Below are positions 1 through 8,149 of a stretch of 64,000 nt of DNA, piece by piece; within the stretch, counting starts at the first letter, position 1; every line of letters begins with the position of its first letter. The DNA comes from Clostridium sp. CM027 (lineage in GTDB: Bacteria; Bacillota; Clostridia; Clostridiales; Clostridiaceae). The notes under the pieces were generated by a model. The model was not told where the DNA came from. It saw only the letters and a list, made by a program, of their open reading frames with translations, and did not search any database. The translations under genes were made by a program, and so were the position numbers. The stretch covers positions 2,994,501 to 3,058,500 of the forward strand of contig NZ_CP077725.1 in NCBI RefSeq assembly GCF_024730565.1, written 5' to 3'.

Positions 1-224
1 AAAAAATGTTAAGACATCACTCTTTTTATCCAGGTGGATTAAAAGAAGTTCCATATAGAATAGCAATAGTTAAAAAACCTGAGTTTATTTTTGAAGAAGC
101 AGTAAGAAGAATGCTTCCAAAGGGACCATTAGGTCGTCAAACACTTAAAAAATTAACTGTATACAGAGGATCAGAACATAAAAATGAAGCACAAAATCCA
201 GAACCACTAGTGCTTAAATACTAA
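1..224 (+). CDS. rplM: 50S ribosomal protein L13, C-terminal part (cut by window start)
   Basis: The reading frame is open from the first base (codons in phase with position 3) and ends at TAA 222-224. About 73 residues are visible, roughly the C-terminal half of the usual ~144-residue L13. The YPGGLKE stretch, followed by [11 protein letters not shown], is the L13 signature region. L13 is an early-assembly protein of the large subunit. The gene lies 24 bases upstream of rpsI, the universally conserved rplM-rpsI pair, so the two are almost certainly co-transcribed. An internal ATG at position 6 is not the start; the true start is outside the window. Confidence 0.97.
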   Translation, partial: KMLRHHSFYPGGLKEVPYRIAIVKKPEFIFEEAVRRMLPKGPLGRQTLKKLTVYRGSEHKNEAQNPEPLVLKY

Positions 225-248
225 TTAGATTCGGAGGGAGGATACATA

Positions 249-641
249 ATGGCAAAGGTTCAATATATAGGAACAGGAAGAAGAAAAAAATCAGTTGCTA
301 GAGTAAGACTTGTACCTGGCGAAGGTAAAATTGTTATAAACAAAAGAAACATAGAAAATTATTTTGGATTAGAAACTTTAATTCTTATAGTTAACCAACC
401 TTTAGTATTAACTGGAACTAAAGATAAATTTGATATTCTAGTTAATGTAAATGGTGGTGGATATACAGGTCAAGCTGGAGCAATAAGACACGGTATTTCT
501 AGATCTTTATTAAAAGCTGACGAAACTTTAAGACCAGAGCTTAAAAAAGCAGGATTTTTAACAAGAGATCCAAGAATGAAAGAAAGAAAGAAATACGGCC
601 TTAAAAAAGCAAGAAAAGCATCTCAGTTCTCAAAGAGATAG
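249..641 (+). CDS. rpsI: 30S ribosomal protein S9
   Basis: A 130-residue protein of normal S9 length. It begins [20 protein letters not shown] and ends in the characteristic basic tail [17 protein letters not shown], whose last residues reach the decoding centre near P-site tRNA in known ribosomes. The central [17 protein letters not shown] motif is diagnostic. A strong GGAGGGAGGA ribosome binding site lies just upstream of the ATG. It is the second gene of the rplM-rpsI operon and is closed by a clear intrinsic terminator at 657-692. Confidence 0.98.
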   Translation: MAKVQYIGTGRRKKSVARVRLVPGEGKIVINKRNIENYFGLETLILIVNQPLVLTGTKDKFDILVNVNGGGYTGQAGAIRHGISRSLLKADETLRPELKKAGFLTRDPRMKERKKYGLKKARKASQFSKR

Positions 642-656
642 TCTTTATAAAGTCAA

Positions 657-692
657 AAATCCCTCAAACAATCATGTTTGGGGGATTTTATT
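657..692 (+). terminator. Intrinsic terminator of rplM-rpsI
   Basis: The arms 658-670 and 675-687 (ATCCCTCAAACA / TGTTTGGGGGAT, one G-T pair) form a hairpin with a 4-base loop, followed by a T-rich stretch. The A-rich left side could also stop transcription arriving on the other strand from the convergent superoxide dismutase gene. Confidence 0.85.
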
Positions 693-756
693 TCTTTTAA
701 ACTTATAAAATGATTTAAAATCACCTATAACTTACAAATGTTTAGAAAGTTATCTA

Positions 757-1401
757 TTAAAAAAGACTATATGGATAATATCTATGTTGGTTCATATTCG
801 CCGATCTCATTGAAAAAACGTATTTTTCGAATCTGTCATTTAAAATACTCCAATTTATATTTTCAATAAACGTAGAAATATATTTTTTCTTATCTGTTCC
901 AAAATCCATGAAATATGCATGCTCATAAACATCCATTACTAATATGGGGAAAGATTGCCATACTGCTCCAGTATCGTGTGAATCGCTTCCTATTATGTGT
1001 AATTTGCTATCAAGCGAATCAATAGAGAGAACTACCCAACCTCTCATGGATAATCCTACATTTGTAAGATAGGAGATAAAATCATCATAGGTCGCAAACT
1101 GATTTATTATAGCATTAAATATGGGACCATAAGGGGTGTTACTTCCCCCAGTCATGTTTTCAAAATAAAGGTTGTGAAGCTTTACCCCATTCAGTGCATA
1201 TGTTTCGCCCAGTTTTAAACTGCGCATTTTGGAATAAGTAGCATTGCTATCAGTATAATTACCGGGTATATAGGGAATGTTCCAAATTTCATTTAATTTG
1301 CTTACGTAACCCGAATATAGTTTGTAATGCTCATCTAGCTGCTTCTTGGAAAAGCCATTCACCGATTTAAAATCAAAAATGTAAGGCTTTAAATTGTACA
1401 T
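757..1401 (-). CDS. Superoxide dismutase, Fe/Mn family
   Basis: A 214-residue protein with an Fe/Mn-SOD layout. The four metal ligands can all be placed: His25 (LDEHYKLYSGYV), His76 (KLHNLYFENM), and Asp157 and His161 in the hallmark DVYEHAY. There is no signal peptide. The N-terminal helix lacks the double-His HHxKHH form of classical SodA, and the second-ligand region is HNLYFENMTGG rather than NHxxFW, so this belongs to the divergent clostridial/Bacillus SOD-like branch. It stands alone, convergent with rpsI, and has an AGGTGAT ribosome binding site. Dismutation of superoxide is inferred from the family; some divergent members are spore-associated. Confidence 0.85.
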   Translation of the reverse strand: MYNLKPYIFDFKSVNGFSKKQLDEHYKLYSGYVSKLNEIWNIPYIPGNYTDSNATYSKMRSLKLGETYALNGVKLHNLYFENMTGGSNTPYGPIFNAIINQFATYDDFISYLTNVGLSMRGWVVLSIDSLDSKLHIIGSDSHDTGAVWQSFPILVMDVYEHAYFMDFGTDKKKYISTFIENINWSILNDRFEKYVFSMRSANMNQHRYYPYSLF

Positions 1402-1492
1402 TAGATCACCTCTATAAAATATTTTATTCCATTATATTTTAATTATATGATATGTAATGGAAATTTATTATAATATTATTTTATATGGATAG

Positions 1493-1645
1493 TTAAATCA
1501 TCTCCTGTGGAGCTTCAACAGCTTTGAAGAAGCTGCATTGACGACTTTAGAAGGAGCTTTATACTCCCACTGAAGTTTTTATTTGTTAGGGTATATAACT
1601 ACCACTTATAGAGGTGGGAGACTTCCCCTCTGGAATGTCGTTAAA
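1493..1645 (+). repeat. TTAA-bounded structured repeat, copy 1 (orientation A)
   Basis: Near-complete copy of the dispersed repeat. It starts TTAAATCATCTCC, contains a CTCCCACTGAAG block and the hairpin CACTTATAGAGGTG, and ends GGAATGTCGTTAAA. TTAA is present at both edges. It lies between the divergent superoxide dismutase and Na/Pi cotransporter genes. Confidence 0.88.
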
Positions 1646-1794
1646 AGTAAATACCTCATATGTTATGTTTGTGTTAAGTTTTTTAAAGTCTATGTTAAAT
1701 ATGTCGTAAATTACTTAACATAAAGTATAAACCTATAGTATTATTTGTGTGAATGATTAAAATACTTATAATACATTAGACATGGAGGAATTTT

Positions 1795-3411
1795 ATGCAG
1801 GCTATAAATATGGTTATAGGCCTTTTTGGAGGCGTCGGGTTATTCTTATATGGAATGAAAATGATGGGTGATGGGTTAATAAATGCATCAGGTGAAAAAC
1901 TCAAAAAGATATTTGATAAAATAACATCTAATCCTATTAAAGGTGTAGCTACAGGAGCTGCAATAACAGCAGTTATTCAAAGCAGTAGTGCAACTACAGT
2001 AATGGTAGTTGGTTTTGTTAATGCAGGACTTATGGACCTATATCAGGCAGCGGCGGTAATTATGGGAGCGAATGTTGGAACCACTATAACAGCGCAGCTA
2101 ATTGCATTTAAACTTGATAATATAATGCCAGTATTTTTAGGAATAGGTTCTTTAACAATATTATTTTCAAAAGATAAAAAGGGTAGGGAAACAGGCAATA
2201 TTATATTAGGCTTTGGTATTCTTTTCTTAGGAATGGAATTAATGAAGAATGCTATGTCTCCACTAGCCAATTCGCCAGCTTTTGCAACTTTAATAATGAA
2301 ATTGGAAGGAAATACTATCTTAGCAATTTTAACAGGAGTACTTATGACTTCAGTACTCCAAAGTTCTTCTGCGTCCACGGGTATTTTAGTAGCATTAGCT
2401 TCTACATCAGCACTGCCACTCGGAGTGGCGGTACCAATTTTATTTGGTAATAATATAGGCACATGTATAACGGCTTTATTATCGAGTATAGGAACGTCTA
2501 AAACAGCAAAGAAAGCAGCTCTAATACATCTGTTTTTTAATATATTTGGTACATTAATTTTTATTCCACTAATAAACCCAGTAATACAACTTGTACAAGT
2601 TATAACACCGGGTGGGAGTATAGGTATAAAAAGACAAATTGCGAATGCCCATACAATATTTAATATAACAAATACCATAATTATGGTGCCATTTATTAGA
2701 TATCTCGTTTTACTTGTTAACAAGATTATACCTGGAGAAGATGAAGTTGTAATAATGGGGGTTAAGTATATAGATGATAGATTACTAGAGACACCAGTTA
2801 TTGCGGTTGGGCAAACATCGCAAGAGGTAGTTAGAATGGCTAACTTAGCAAAAGAAAATGTACAGCTTGCTATGGAGTGTTTTACTAACAATAACGAAAG
2901 TAATATAAGAGCTGTTTATGAAAATGAAAAATTAATAAACTTACTTGAAGATGAAATTACATCATATTTAGTAAAGCTTTCATCAACACAATTATCGGAG
3001 GAACAAACTAAAATAGTAACTTCTATGTTCAATGTAGTAAATGATATAGAGCGTATAGGAGATCATGCTGAAAATTTAGTGGATTTAACTAGTGAAAAGA
3101 TTCAAAAGAATTTGAAATTCTCAAAAGAAGCTATAGAAGAGTTAGATGGAATGTATAAATACATAGTAAATGCCCTAGAAATTAGTATTGAGAGTTTTGA
3201 AAACAATGATATTATGAAAGCAGAATCCGTTATGGCAATAGAAAGTAGAATTGACAGTTTAGAAAACGAATTAAGATCATCACATATAAGAAGATTAAAT
3301 AGTAGCGGATGCGGGGCTACAGTTGGGACAATGTACCTAGATATTATTAGCAATTTTGAAAGAATAGGAGATCATGCAACCAATATCGCAGAAGTGGTAA
3401 TAAACAAATAA
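1795..3411 (+). CDS. Na/Pi cotransporter family protein with C-terminal PhoU-like domain
   Basis: A 538-residue membrane protein. Residues 1-310 carry two inverted Na/Pi-cotransporter repeats, each with the QSSSATT / QSSSAST motif near residues 61 and 187 that lines the transport path in NptA/SLC34-type carriers. Residues ~340-535 are helical and PhoU-like, with two copies of ERIGDHAxN (about 420 and 525). This is the COG1283 (YjbB-like) architecture. Expected activity is Na+-coupled phosphate uptake or efflux, with the PhoU part probably regulatory. The start is an ATG with GGAGG ten bases upstream. Several TTAA-containing words occur at 1674-1720 upstream, vaguely Pho-box-like but not convincing. 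A terminator follows. Confidence 0.9.
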   Translation: MQAINMVIGLFGGVGLFLYGMKMMGDGLINASGEKLKKIFDKITSNPIKGVATGAAITAVIQSSSATTVMVVGFVNAGLMDLYQAAAVIMGANVGTTITAQLIAFKLDNIMPVFLGIGSLTILFSKDKKGRETGNIILGFGILFLGMELMKNAMSPLANSPAFATLIMKLEGNTILAILTGVLMTSVLQSSSASTGILVALASTSALPLGVAVPILFGNNIGTCITALLSSIGTSKTAKKAALIHLFFNIFGTLIFIPLINPVIQLVQVITPGGSIGIKRQIANAHTIFNITNTIIMVPFIRYLVLLVNKIIPGEDEVVIMGVKYIDDRLLETPVIAVGQTSQEVVRMANLAKENVQLAMECFTNNNESNIRAVYENEKLINLLEDEITSYLVKLSSTQLSEEQTKIVTSMFNVVNDIERIGDHAENLVDLTSEKIQKNLKFSKEAIEELDGMYKYIVNALEISIESFENNDIMKAESVMAIESRIDSLENELRSSHIRRLNSSGCGATVGTMYLDIISNFERIGDHATNIAEVVINK

Positions 3412-3460
3412 TCATAATTTATATAAGTGAAATATATTTACATAGAACTTGAGGAAAGCA

Positions 3461-3500
3461 GAAAGCAGTCGCTATAATTTTTAGCGGGTGCTTTTTGTTT
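3461..3500 (+). terminator. Intrinsic terminator after the Na/Pi cotransporter
   Basis: An imperfect hairpin (AAAGCA.TCGCT / AGCG.GTGCTTT) with an A/T loop is followed by TTTTTGTTTT. Confidence 0.75.
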
Positions 3501-3626
3501 TCCGTTAAATTGTAAATATAAATACTGTATATAGATTTTTATAAAAAAGGATCTAAAGCAAATATGAAAATACTAATAAATCATCTGCAAGTTGAATAAA
3601 GTTAACATATATTAATAAATAAAAGG

Positions 3627-4349
3627 GTGGATGAATTGAGGTATAAAAATAACAAATTAGTAGCTATTATCATAGTAATCATTGTAGGGATGGTAGGCTT
3701 TATAGGCGTAAATCTAAGCTTTTCAAAAGAAACTATGAATGCTAGTAAAGGGAATAAAAAAATACTCATCGATGCCGGACATGGAGGGATGGATGGTGGC
3801 ACAAGCTCTCAAAATGGTACTGTAGAAAAAGATATAAATTTAAGTATAGCAAAAAAGCTTAAAGAGAGCTTAAAAAAAGCAGGATATGAGGTAGTTATGA
3901 CAAGAGAAGAAGATACAGGATCTTATTCAAAAAGTGGAACTATAAGGTCAAATTACAATGAAGATTTAAAAAATAGATGTGATTTAAAGAAATCAAGTAA
4001 TTGTGATATGTTAATTAGCGTTCATTTAAATTATTTTTCACAGAGTAAATATTATGGAGCACAAGTATGGTACTCAGATTATAAAGATAGCGTTACATTA
4101 GCTAGTACAATTCAAAAAAACCTTAGGGTAGATTTGGATCCCAATAATAAGAGAATACAGAAGCCTGCTAAAAATGCTTACAAGTTATTAAGGGTGAATG
4201 ACAATATGCCAAGCGTTATAGTGGAATGTGGATTTTTATCAAACAATGAAGAAGAACAAAAATTAAAGTCAGATGAATATCAAAGAAAAATTGCAGACTC
4301 CATAAGCAAATCTGTAGACGAGTTTTTTAAAAGTAATCCAAAAGAGTAA
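3627..4349 (+). CDS. cwlD: N-acetylmuramoyl-L-alanine amidase, CwlD-like (Amidase_3)
   Basis: A ~240-residue protein with an N-terminal membrane anchor (about residues 10-28) and one Amidase_3 domain. The zinc and catalytic residues are visible in order: His in IDAGHGG, Glu in EKDINL, His in SVHLN, and Glu in VIVECGFLSN. Its length and single-anchor layout match the spore germination-specific amidase CwlD, which makes muramic-delta-lactam in cortex peptidoglycan. The GTG at 3627 overlaps the likely ribosome binding site AAGGGTGG, so the TTG at 3636 is a plausible real start and would shorten the protein by three residues. It stands alone between two terminators. CwlD rather than another Amidase_3 protein is an inference from size and genus. 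Confidence 0.85.
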   Translation: MDELRYKNNKLVAIIIVIIVGMVGFIGVNLSFSKETMNASKGNKKILIDAGHGGMDGGTSSQNGTVEKDINLSIAKKLKESLKKAGYEVVMTREEDTGSYSKSGTIRSNYNEDLKNRCDLKKSSNCDMLISVHLNYFSQSKYYGAQVWYSDYKDSVTLASTIQKNLRVDLDPNNKRIQKPAKNAYKLLRVNDNMPSVIVECGFLSNNEEEQKLKSDEYQRKIADSISKSVDEFFKSNPKE

Positions 4350-4416
4350 ATAAGTATAATGGAGCAAGTTTGGACTAGTTTGAATAATAATATAATACTT
4401 ATTTAAATGTGGGTAA

Positions 4417-4456
4417 CCTAAAAAGGCATATTATTTTAGAAATATGCTTTTTGGTT
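4417..4456 (+). terminator. Intrinsic terminator after the amidase gene
   Basis: A hairpin with arms CCTAAAAAGGCATATT (4418-4433) and AATATGCTTTTTGG (4440-4454). The T-run within the right arm and the A-run within the left arm make it potentially bidirectional. Confidence 0.75.
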
Positions 4457-4528
4457 TGAAATTAAATTTTCATAATAATACAGCTTTGAAGATGACGATG
4501 AACAGATTTAAAAAGGATAATTTAATTG

Positions 4529-5308
4529 CTAATCGTAGGCTATAGAAGAGGTTTCATCAATAAAAGTCCACCATGTAGGGCCTGGCATTAGTGAAATAGG
4601 GTCTCCTTTTCGGTCTGTAATATTTATTTTAGAATTATTCTTCCTATCCCATTTAATATCTTGAGCTTTTCCGCTACAAAACAATAATCCGGTGCCACAA
4701 GATTCAGATGAAGCTAAGGTTTCATCATTTACAATGTTACCGTGTACAAATTGCACAATAACATTAGTTAGCTTTACAGGAGTATTATTATCATTATCAA
4801 TGTTTAAGCCTCTATAATGATAATACTCTCCATTTTGATATAAAAAATTTGAAGATGAATCTTCATTAAAACTTATAAAAATGGAAGTTGCATTGATACC
4901 TTTAAGGGCTTTTGTTTCAACGTTATTGGAAAATTTTAATATTGGTAAATATGAATTACAATAATCTTTTAAATTAATTGTTGAACTAACATTTTTAGCA
5001 CTTTCTTGGCTAAACATAGCTTTATAAGTAAGGCCATTAGACTTACTTAAAAACTCAAGGATCAAATCTGCATTACTAAGTCCCTTAATAGATGGTTCAT
5101 TAGTAGTATTAATAAAAGTTGCAATTTTTTTGAGCTGGGCAGAATAAGTTTTAGAAACTCTTTCACCTGTATATTTTGGTGTAGTTATTTGATCATGTAA
5201 ATTAAGGTAACAAATATGCATAGTAAACCTATAAACAAATAGTGAAAGAACTAATACTAAAATAGAACTTAAAAAATATATGATAAAAGTAAAATTTTTC
5301 TTTGCCAT
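4529..5308 (-). CDS. Exported/membrane-anchored protein with YerB-like DUF3048 C-terminal domain
   Basis: A 259-residue protein with one hydrophobic segment at residues 9-29 and the rest outside the membrane. The C-terminal half (about 150-255) resembles the C-terminal domain of YerB/DUF3048 lipoproteins: a VIVQFVHGNIVNDE strand, a GxGxLLFCSGKAQDIKW segment and a final LMPGPTWWTFID, equivalent to the NPGKTWI ending of that family. The usual N-terminal DUF3048 domain and the lipobox Cys are missing, so this is a short or divergent member. Function is unknown. The start is supported by GGAGGACC upstream. It reads away from the thioredoxin gene across a 558-base intergenic region. Confidence 0.6.
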   Translation of the reverse strand: MAKKNFTFIIYFLSSILVLVLSLFVYRFTMHICYLNLHDQITTPKYTGERVSKTYSAQLKKIATFINTTNEPSIKGLSNADLILEFLSKSNGLTYKAMFSQESAKNVSSTINLKDYCNSYLPILKFSNNVETKALKGINATSIFISFNEDSSSNFLYQNGEYYHYRGLNIDNDNNTPVKLTNVIVQFVHGNIVNDETLASSESCGTGLLFCSGKAQDIKWDRKNNSKINITDRKGDPISLMPGPTWWTFIDETSSIAYD

Positions 5309-5473
5309 AAGGTCCTCCCATAGTGTCTATATATAATATTTTAATAGTCTTATTTAACTAGGAACAGGTCGTAAGTAGTAAAATTATTAGAAGATTAACG
5401 AGATTTTCTTTATTCAGAGAACCTCTTTATAATTAGTGGCATTAATATCATAATATGAAATAATTAAAATTTT

Positions 5474-5556
5474 AATACAAAATAATAATATATTTTGTAT
5501 TATTATTAATCTAATTATATTAAAAAAAATAAATCCTGTGATATAATTAGATTAAT
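5474..5556. repeat. Two consecutive perfect inverted repeats in a long intergenic region
   Basis: First hairpin: arms AATACAAAATA (5474-5484) and TATTTTGTATT (5491-5501), 11 of 11 bases. Second: arms ATTAATCTAATTATAT (5505-5520) and ATATAATTAGATTAAT (5541-5556), 16 of 16 bases, spacer 20. They lie in the gap 5309-5866, which otherwise holds only the thioredoxin promoter. They could be terminators, operators or remnants of a mobile element; I cannot tell which. Confidence 0.6.
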
Positions 5557-5789
5557 CATAAGTACAATCAAAGTATAAGTAAGAATAAAAAAACACAATA
5601 TAATAATGCTATAGTGAAAAAGATGTTAGGAACATAAAAATAAATAACGATACAAAGGTATTTCGGACATTTTTAAGATTTGGTTTGGGTATACTAATTC
5701 TGAAATGTGTATATAAATTTAGAAATTTTACAACAATGACAGTTATACAAAAAAAATTTAAATCCAACAGATTTAAGTTTGAAATATTA

Positions 5790-5818
5790 TTGACTAGTAA
5801 AATAATAAGGTATACAAT
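5790..5818 (+). promoter_or_regulatory. Sigma-A-type promoter of the thioredoxin gene
   Basis: TTGACT (5790-5795), a 17-base spacer, then TACAAT (5813-5818). The predicted transcription start, near 5825, lies immediately before the palindrome at 5830-5848. Confidence 0.65.
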
Positions 5819-5829
5819 TAAGCTATAAA

Positions 5830-5848
5830 TATACCCTGGTGGGGTATA
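5830..5848 (+). promoter_or_regulatory. Palindromic operator candidate, TATACCC-N5-GGGTATA
   Basis: The perfect 7-base arms TATACCC (5830-5836) and GGGTATA (5842-5848) lie between the predicted transcription start and the GGAGG ribosome binding site of the thioredoxin gene, a standard repressor position. Operators of the CsoR/CstR family have a similar TACCC...GGGTA core, so a copper- or persulfide-responsive repressor is a reasonable guess. No such regulator gene is in the window. Confidence 0.55.
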
Positions 5849-5866
5849 ATAATTGGAGGTAATAAT

Positions 5867-6184
5867 ATGATTAAAGAAGTTAATGATAAAAATTTTAATG
5901 AGGAAATTGGAAATTCAGATAATATAGTTGTAGTTGATTTTTGGGCGCCTTGGTGTGGACCTTGTAAAATGTTGACTCCAGTAATTGAAGAATTAGCAAA
6001 GGAAATGGGAACAAAAGTTAAATTTGCAAAAGTAAATGTAGATGAGAGTCCTATGATATCATCAAAGTATAAAATTTCAAGTATTCCAACAGTTATGGTA
6101 TTTAGCAAAGAAGCAGTTAAAGAAACTATGGTAGGATTCAGACCTAAAGCAGACTTAAAGAAAATAATAGAAAATCATATATAA
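5867..6184 (+). CDS. trxA: Thioredoxin
   Basis: A 105-residue protein with a single thioredoxin fold and the active site FWAPWCGPC (Cys30, Cys33). The cis-Pro strand is SIPTVMVF. Length is normal and there is no signal peptide, so it is cytosolic. It is followed by a hairpin and then by a thioredoxin-reductase-like flavoprotein in the same direction, so the two probably form a dedicated redox pair. A palindromic site in the 5' untranslated region suggests metal- or sulfide-responsive control rather than constitutive expression. The start is an ATG eight bases after GGAGG. Confidence 0.95.
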   Translation: MIKEVNDKNFNEEIGNSDNIVVVDFWAPWCGPCKMLTPVIEELAKEMGTKVKFAKVNVDESPMISSKYKISSIPTVMVFSKEAVKETMVGFRPKADLKKIIENHI

Positions 6185-6261
6185 AATATTACAGCACTAA
6201 AAATGATGATTGATATGGTAATAAAGTTAAATAAAGTAATGTAAGTATTAAATAGAAATGT

Positions 6262-6310
6262 TTGGAGATAGATATTTTAAATTTTTATAATTTAAATAAA
6301 TATCTCCATT
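6262..6310 (+). terminator. Weak terminator or attenuating hairpin between thioredoxin and the flavoprotein gene
   Basis: The arms GGAGATA (6263-6269) and TATCTCC (6301-6307) enclose AT-rich sequence that also pairs partly (TTAAATT / AATTTAA), followed by ATTTTCT. It may lower expression of the second gene relative to the first. Confidence 0.5.
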
Positions 6311-6394
6311 TTCTAAGTGAAGAATTTTTATTTATCATAGGGACAAATAAGTAGAATGGCAGATACTAGGATAAAAACATAAGGAGGAGAAATT

Positions 6395-7264
6395 ATGGGT
6401 GAGAGATATGATATAGCTATAATTGGAACAGGCCCAGCAGGCCTTGAAGCAGCTATTAGTGCTAAAATTAGAAATAAAAACATAATAATTTTTGGAAGCA
6501 AAGAATTAAGTCCAAAGCTAGTAAAAGCAGCAAAGGTAAACAATTTTTTAGGGTTCTATAACGTTTCAGGAAAGGACCTTAAGAATGAATTTGCAGCACA
6601 TGTTGCTGCCATGGGGATAGGTATTGTAAATGAGAGAATAAATAATGTTTATGCCATGGGGGATTATTTTGCTTTGATGGTAAATGAAAAAATATATGAG
6701 GCTAAAGCAATAATTTTAGCTACGGGGATAGAATACACGAAAGCATTAAAAGGAGAAGAAGAGTTTTTAGGAAAAGGAGTAGGGTACTGTGCTACTTGCG
6801 ATGCTCCATTATATAAAGGAAAAACAGTTGTTATAGTCGGATATAATAAAGAAAGTGAAGAAGAAACTAATTATGTAAGTGAATTGAGTGGAAAAACATA
6901 TTATATCCCTATGTACAAAGGGGAATACGATTTAAATTCTAACGTGGAGATAATAAAAAATAAGCCTTTAGAAATAGTTGGTGAGGATGTGGTAACTAAG
7001 GTTATTTTAGAGAAGGGCGAGATAACTACAGATGGAATTTTCATGCTAAGAGATAGTGTGTCTCCTAGTCAATTGGTGCCAGGTCTTGAAATCGAAGAGG
7101 GACATATAAAAGTTGATAGAAGTATGAAAACCAATATAGAAGGATGTTTTGCAGCAGGCGACTGCATAGGTAAGCCATATCAGTATATTAAGGCTGCAGG
7201 TGAAGGATTAGTAGCAGCATTAAGTGCAGTTACCTATTTAGATAAAGAACATAAAAATAAATAA
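6395..7264 (+). CDS. Thioredoxin-reductase-like flavoprotein without NADPH signature (ferredoxin-dependent FFTR type?)
   Basis: A 289-residue flavoprotein. FAD-binding GTGPAG is at residues 11-16, the redox disulfide CATC (Cys132, Cys135) is followed by DAPLYKGK, and the C-terminal FAD motif is AAGDC. In canonical thioredoxin reductases the next strand carries GGGDSAxEEA and an HRRxxxR phosphate-binding patch. Here the positions read VVIVGYNKESEEE and YYIPMYKGEYD, so both NADPH determinants are lost. That is the defining feature of the ferredoxin-dependent flavin thioredoxin reductases described from clostridia. It follows a thioredoxin gene, its likely substrate. Electron donor is inferred. 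The start has AAGGAGG upstream. Confidence 0.8.
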   Translation: MGERYDIAIIGTGPAGLEAAISAKIRNKNIIIFGSKELSPKLVKAAKVNNFLGFYNVSGKDLKNEFAAHVAAMGIGIVNERINNVYAMGDYFALMVNEKIYEAKAIILATGIEYTKALKGEEEFLGKGVGYCATCDAPLYKGKTVVIVGYNKESEEETNYVSELSGKTYYIPMYKGEYDLNSNVEIIKNKPLEIVGEDVVTKVILEKGEITTDGIFMLRDSVSPSQLVPGLEIEEGHIKVDRSMKTNIEGCFAAGDCIGKPYQYIKAAGEGLVAALSAVTYLDKEHKNK

Positions 7265-7308
7265 GATAGATGCTGACTATTTATTTTTATGTTATTAACA
7301 ATAAAATT

Positions 7309-7396
7309 AGGTAGCTAACTGTAGTTAGAACTAGCTGTAGCTAGAATTAACTAAAGTGAGCTACCTGGCTGTAGCTTATAACTACAGTTTTTTTTT
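7309..7396. terminator. Complex bidirectional terminator with two alternative pairings
   Basis: AACTGTAGTTA (7317-7327) can pair perfectly with TAACTACAGTT (7379-7389), which runs into a nine-T tract. Alternatively AGGTAGCT (7309-7316) pairs with AGCTACCT (7359-7366). It lies between converging genes, so it probably just ends both transcripts, but the layout resembles an attenuator. Confidence 0.65.
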
Positions 7397-7949
7397 ATTT
7401 AACTACAAAGAAAACATGATTTCCTATAGTTTTTACATTTGTTTTTTTTATACCTATCATCCACTGAGAAGTAGATATTTCAGGGTTATAAAAGAAAACA
7501 GCATTATATGTAGGATCTTTACCTTTTAATGCATCTAATACAGCAGTGTAACAAGCAGAATCGGGAATAACATTCGCTTTGCCATTGTGAATTATTTTCC
7601 CATCTTTAACACAAGAAAAAGCGTTTTTTTGATTTATAACACCAGAAATAGATTTTGGGAAATGACCATCACGAGCACGATTTAGTATAACGGATGCTAC
7701 TGCGAGTTTGCCGATATCAGGTTCACCACAACTCTCGGCGTATACAACTTGCGACATTAAATAAATGTCGTTATCAGTAATGTAAATTGAGCTATTTGAC
7801 TGTTTAAATACTGCTACTGCTTCTAGTTTATCGTTATATAAATCTTTAATTTCTGAATCAAATGAGTATAAATTTTTACCATTTACTCTTAAACTAGGCA
7901 ATACTAATAATAATGTTAGCATACAAGATAAAAAAGCAAATTTTTTCAT
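7395..7949 (-). CDS. Secreted cell wall hydrolase, SleB/CwlJ family (Hydrolase_2)
   Basis: A 184-residue protein with a signal peptide (residues ~1-24, hydrophobic LSCMLTLLLVLPS) and one Hydrolase_2 domain. Visible signatures are VVYAESCGEPDIGKLAVASVILNR, where the Glu is the predicted catalytic acid, and FYNPEISTSQWM near the end. The family contains spore-cortex lytic enzymes and vegetative peptidoglycan hydrolases; there is no peptidoglycan-binding domain here. Transcription is controlled by the c-di-AMP riboswitch directly upstream, a common clostridial/Bacillus arrangement for wall hydrolases. The c-di-AMP synthase gene cdaA lies about 1.3 kb further on. Confidence 0.88.
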   Translation of the reverse strand: MKKFAFLSCMLTLLLVLPSLRVNGKNLYSFDSEIKDLYNDKLEAVAVFKQSNSSIYITDNDIYLMSQVVYAESCGEPDIGKLAVASVILNRARDGHFPKSISGVINQKNAFSCVKDGKIIHNGKANVIPDSACYTAVLDALKGKDPTYNAVFFYNPEISTSQWMIGIKKTNVKTIGNHVFFVVK

Positions 7950-7961
7950 AGTATCTCTCCT

Positions 7962-8065
7962 TTTGCCTACGGAGTTAGCTGACGGGTTCGGGAAAGGTTT
8001 AACCTACACAATAAGTGATTCACCCCAAATGCTTGGTTCCTCCGTATTTTTTACTTCGGCTAATA
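7962..8065 (-). promoter_or_regulatory. c-di-AMP riboswitch (ydaO/yuaA class)
   Basis: On the minus strand the leader contains the conserved blocks GGAGGAACCA, TTTGGGGTGAATC, GTAGGTT, CTTTCCCGAACCCGTCAGC and TAACTCCGTAGGC in order, with the closing stem TACGGAG/CTCCGTA. It ends shortly before the AAAGGAGAG ribosome binding site of the SleB-like hydrolase. In this class ligand binding normally reduces expression, so high c-di-AMP should lower hydrolase synthesis. Confidence 0.92.
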
Positions 8066-8149
8066 ATAGTGTGACCAAGAGTACGAAAATAATACGCTGA
8101 ATTTTTATATTATAACGAAAAACAATGAAGTTATAAAATATATGCGTAT

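Noticed and set aside
1674-1720. Pho-box-like TTAA words before the Na/Pi cotransporter
   Set aside because: Spacing is irregular and TTAA is common in such AT-rich DNA; not convincing as PhoP sites.
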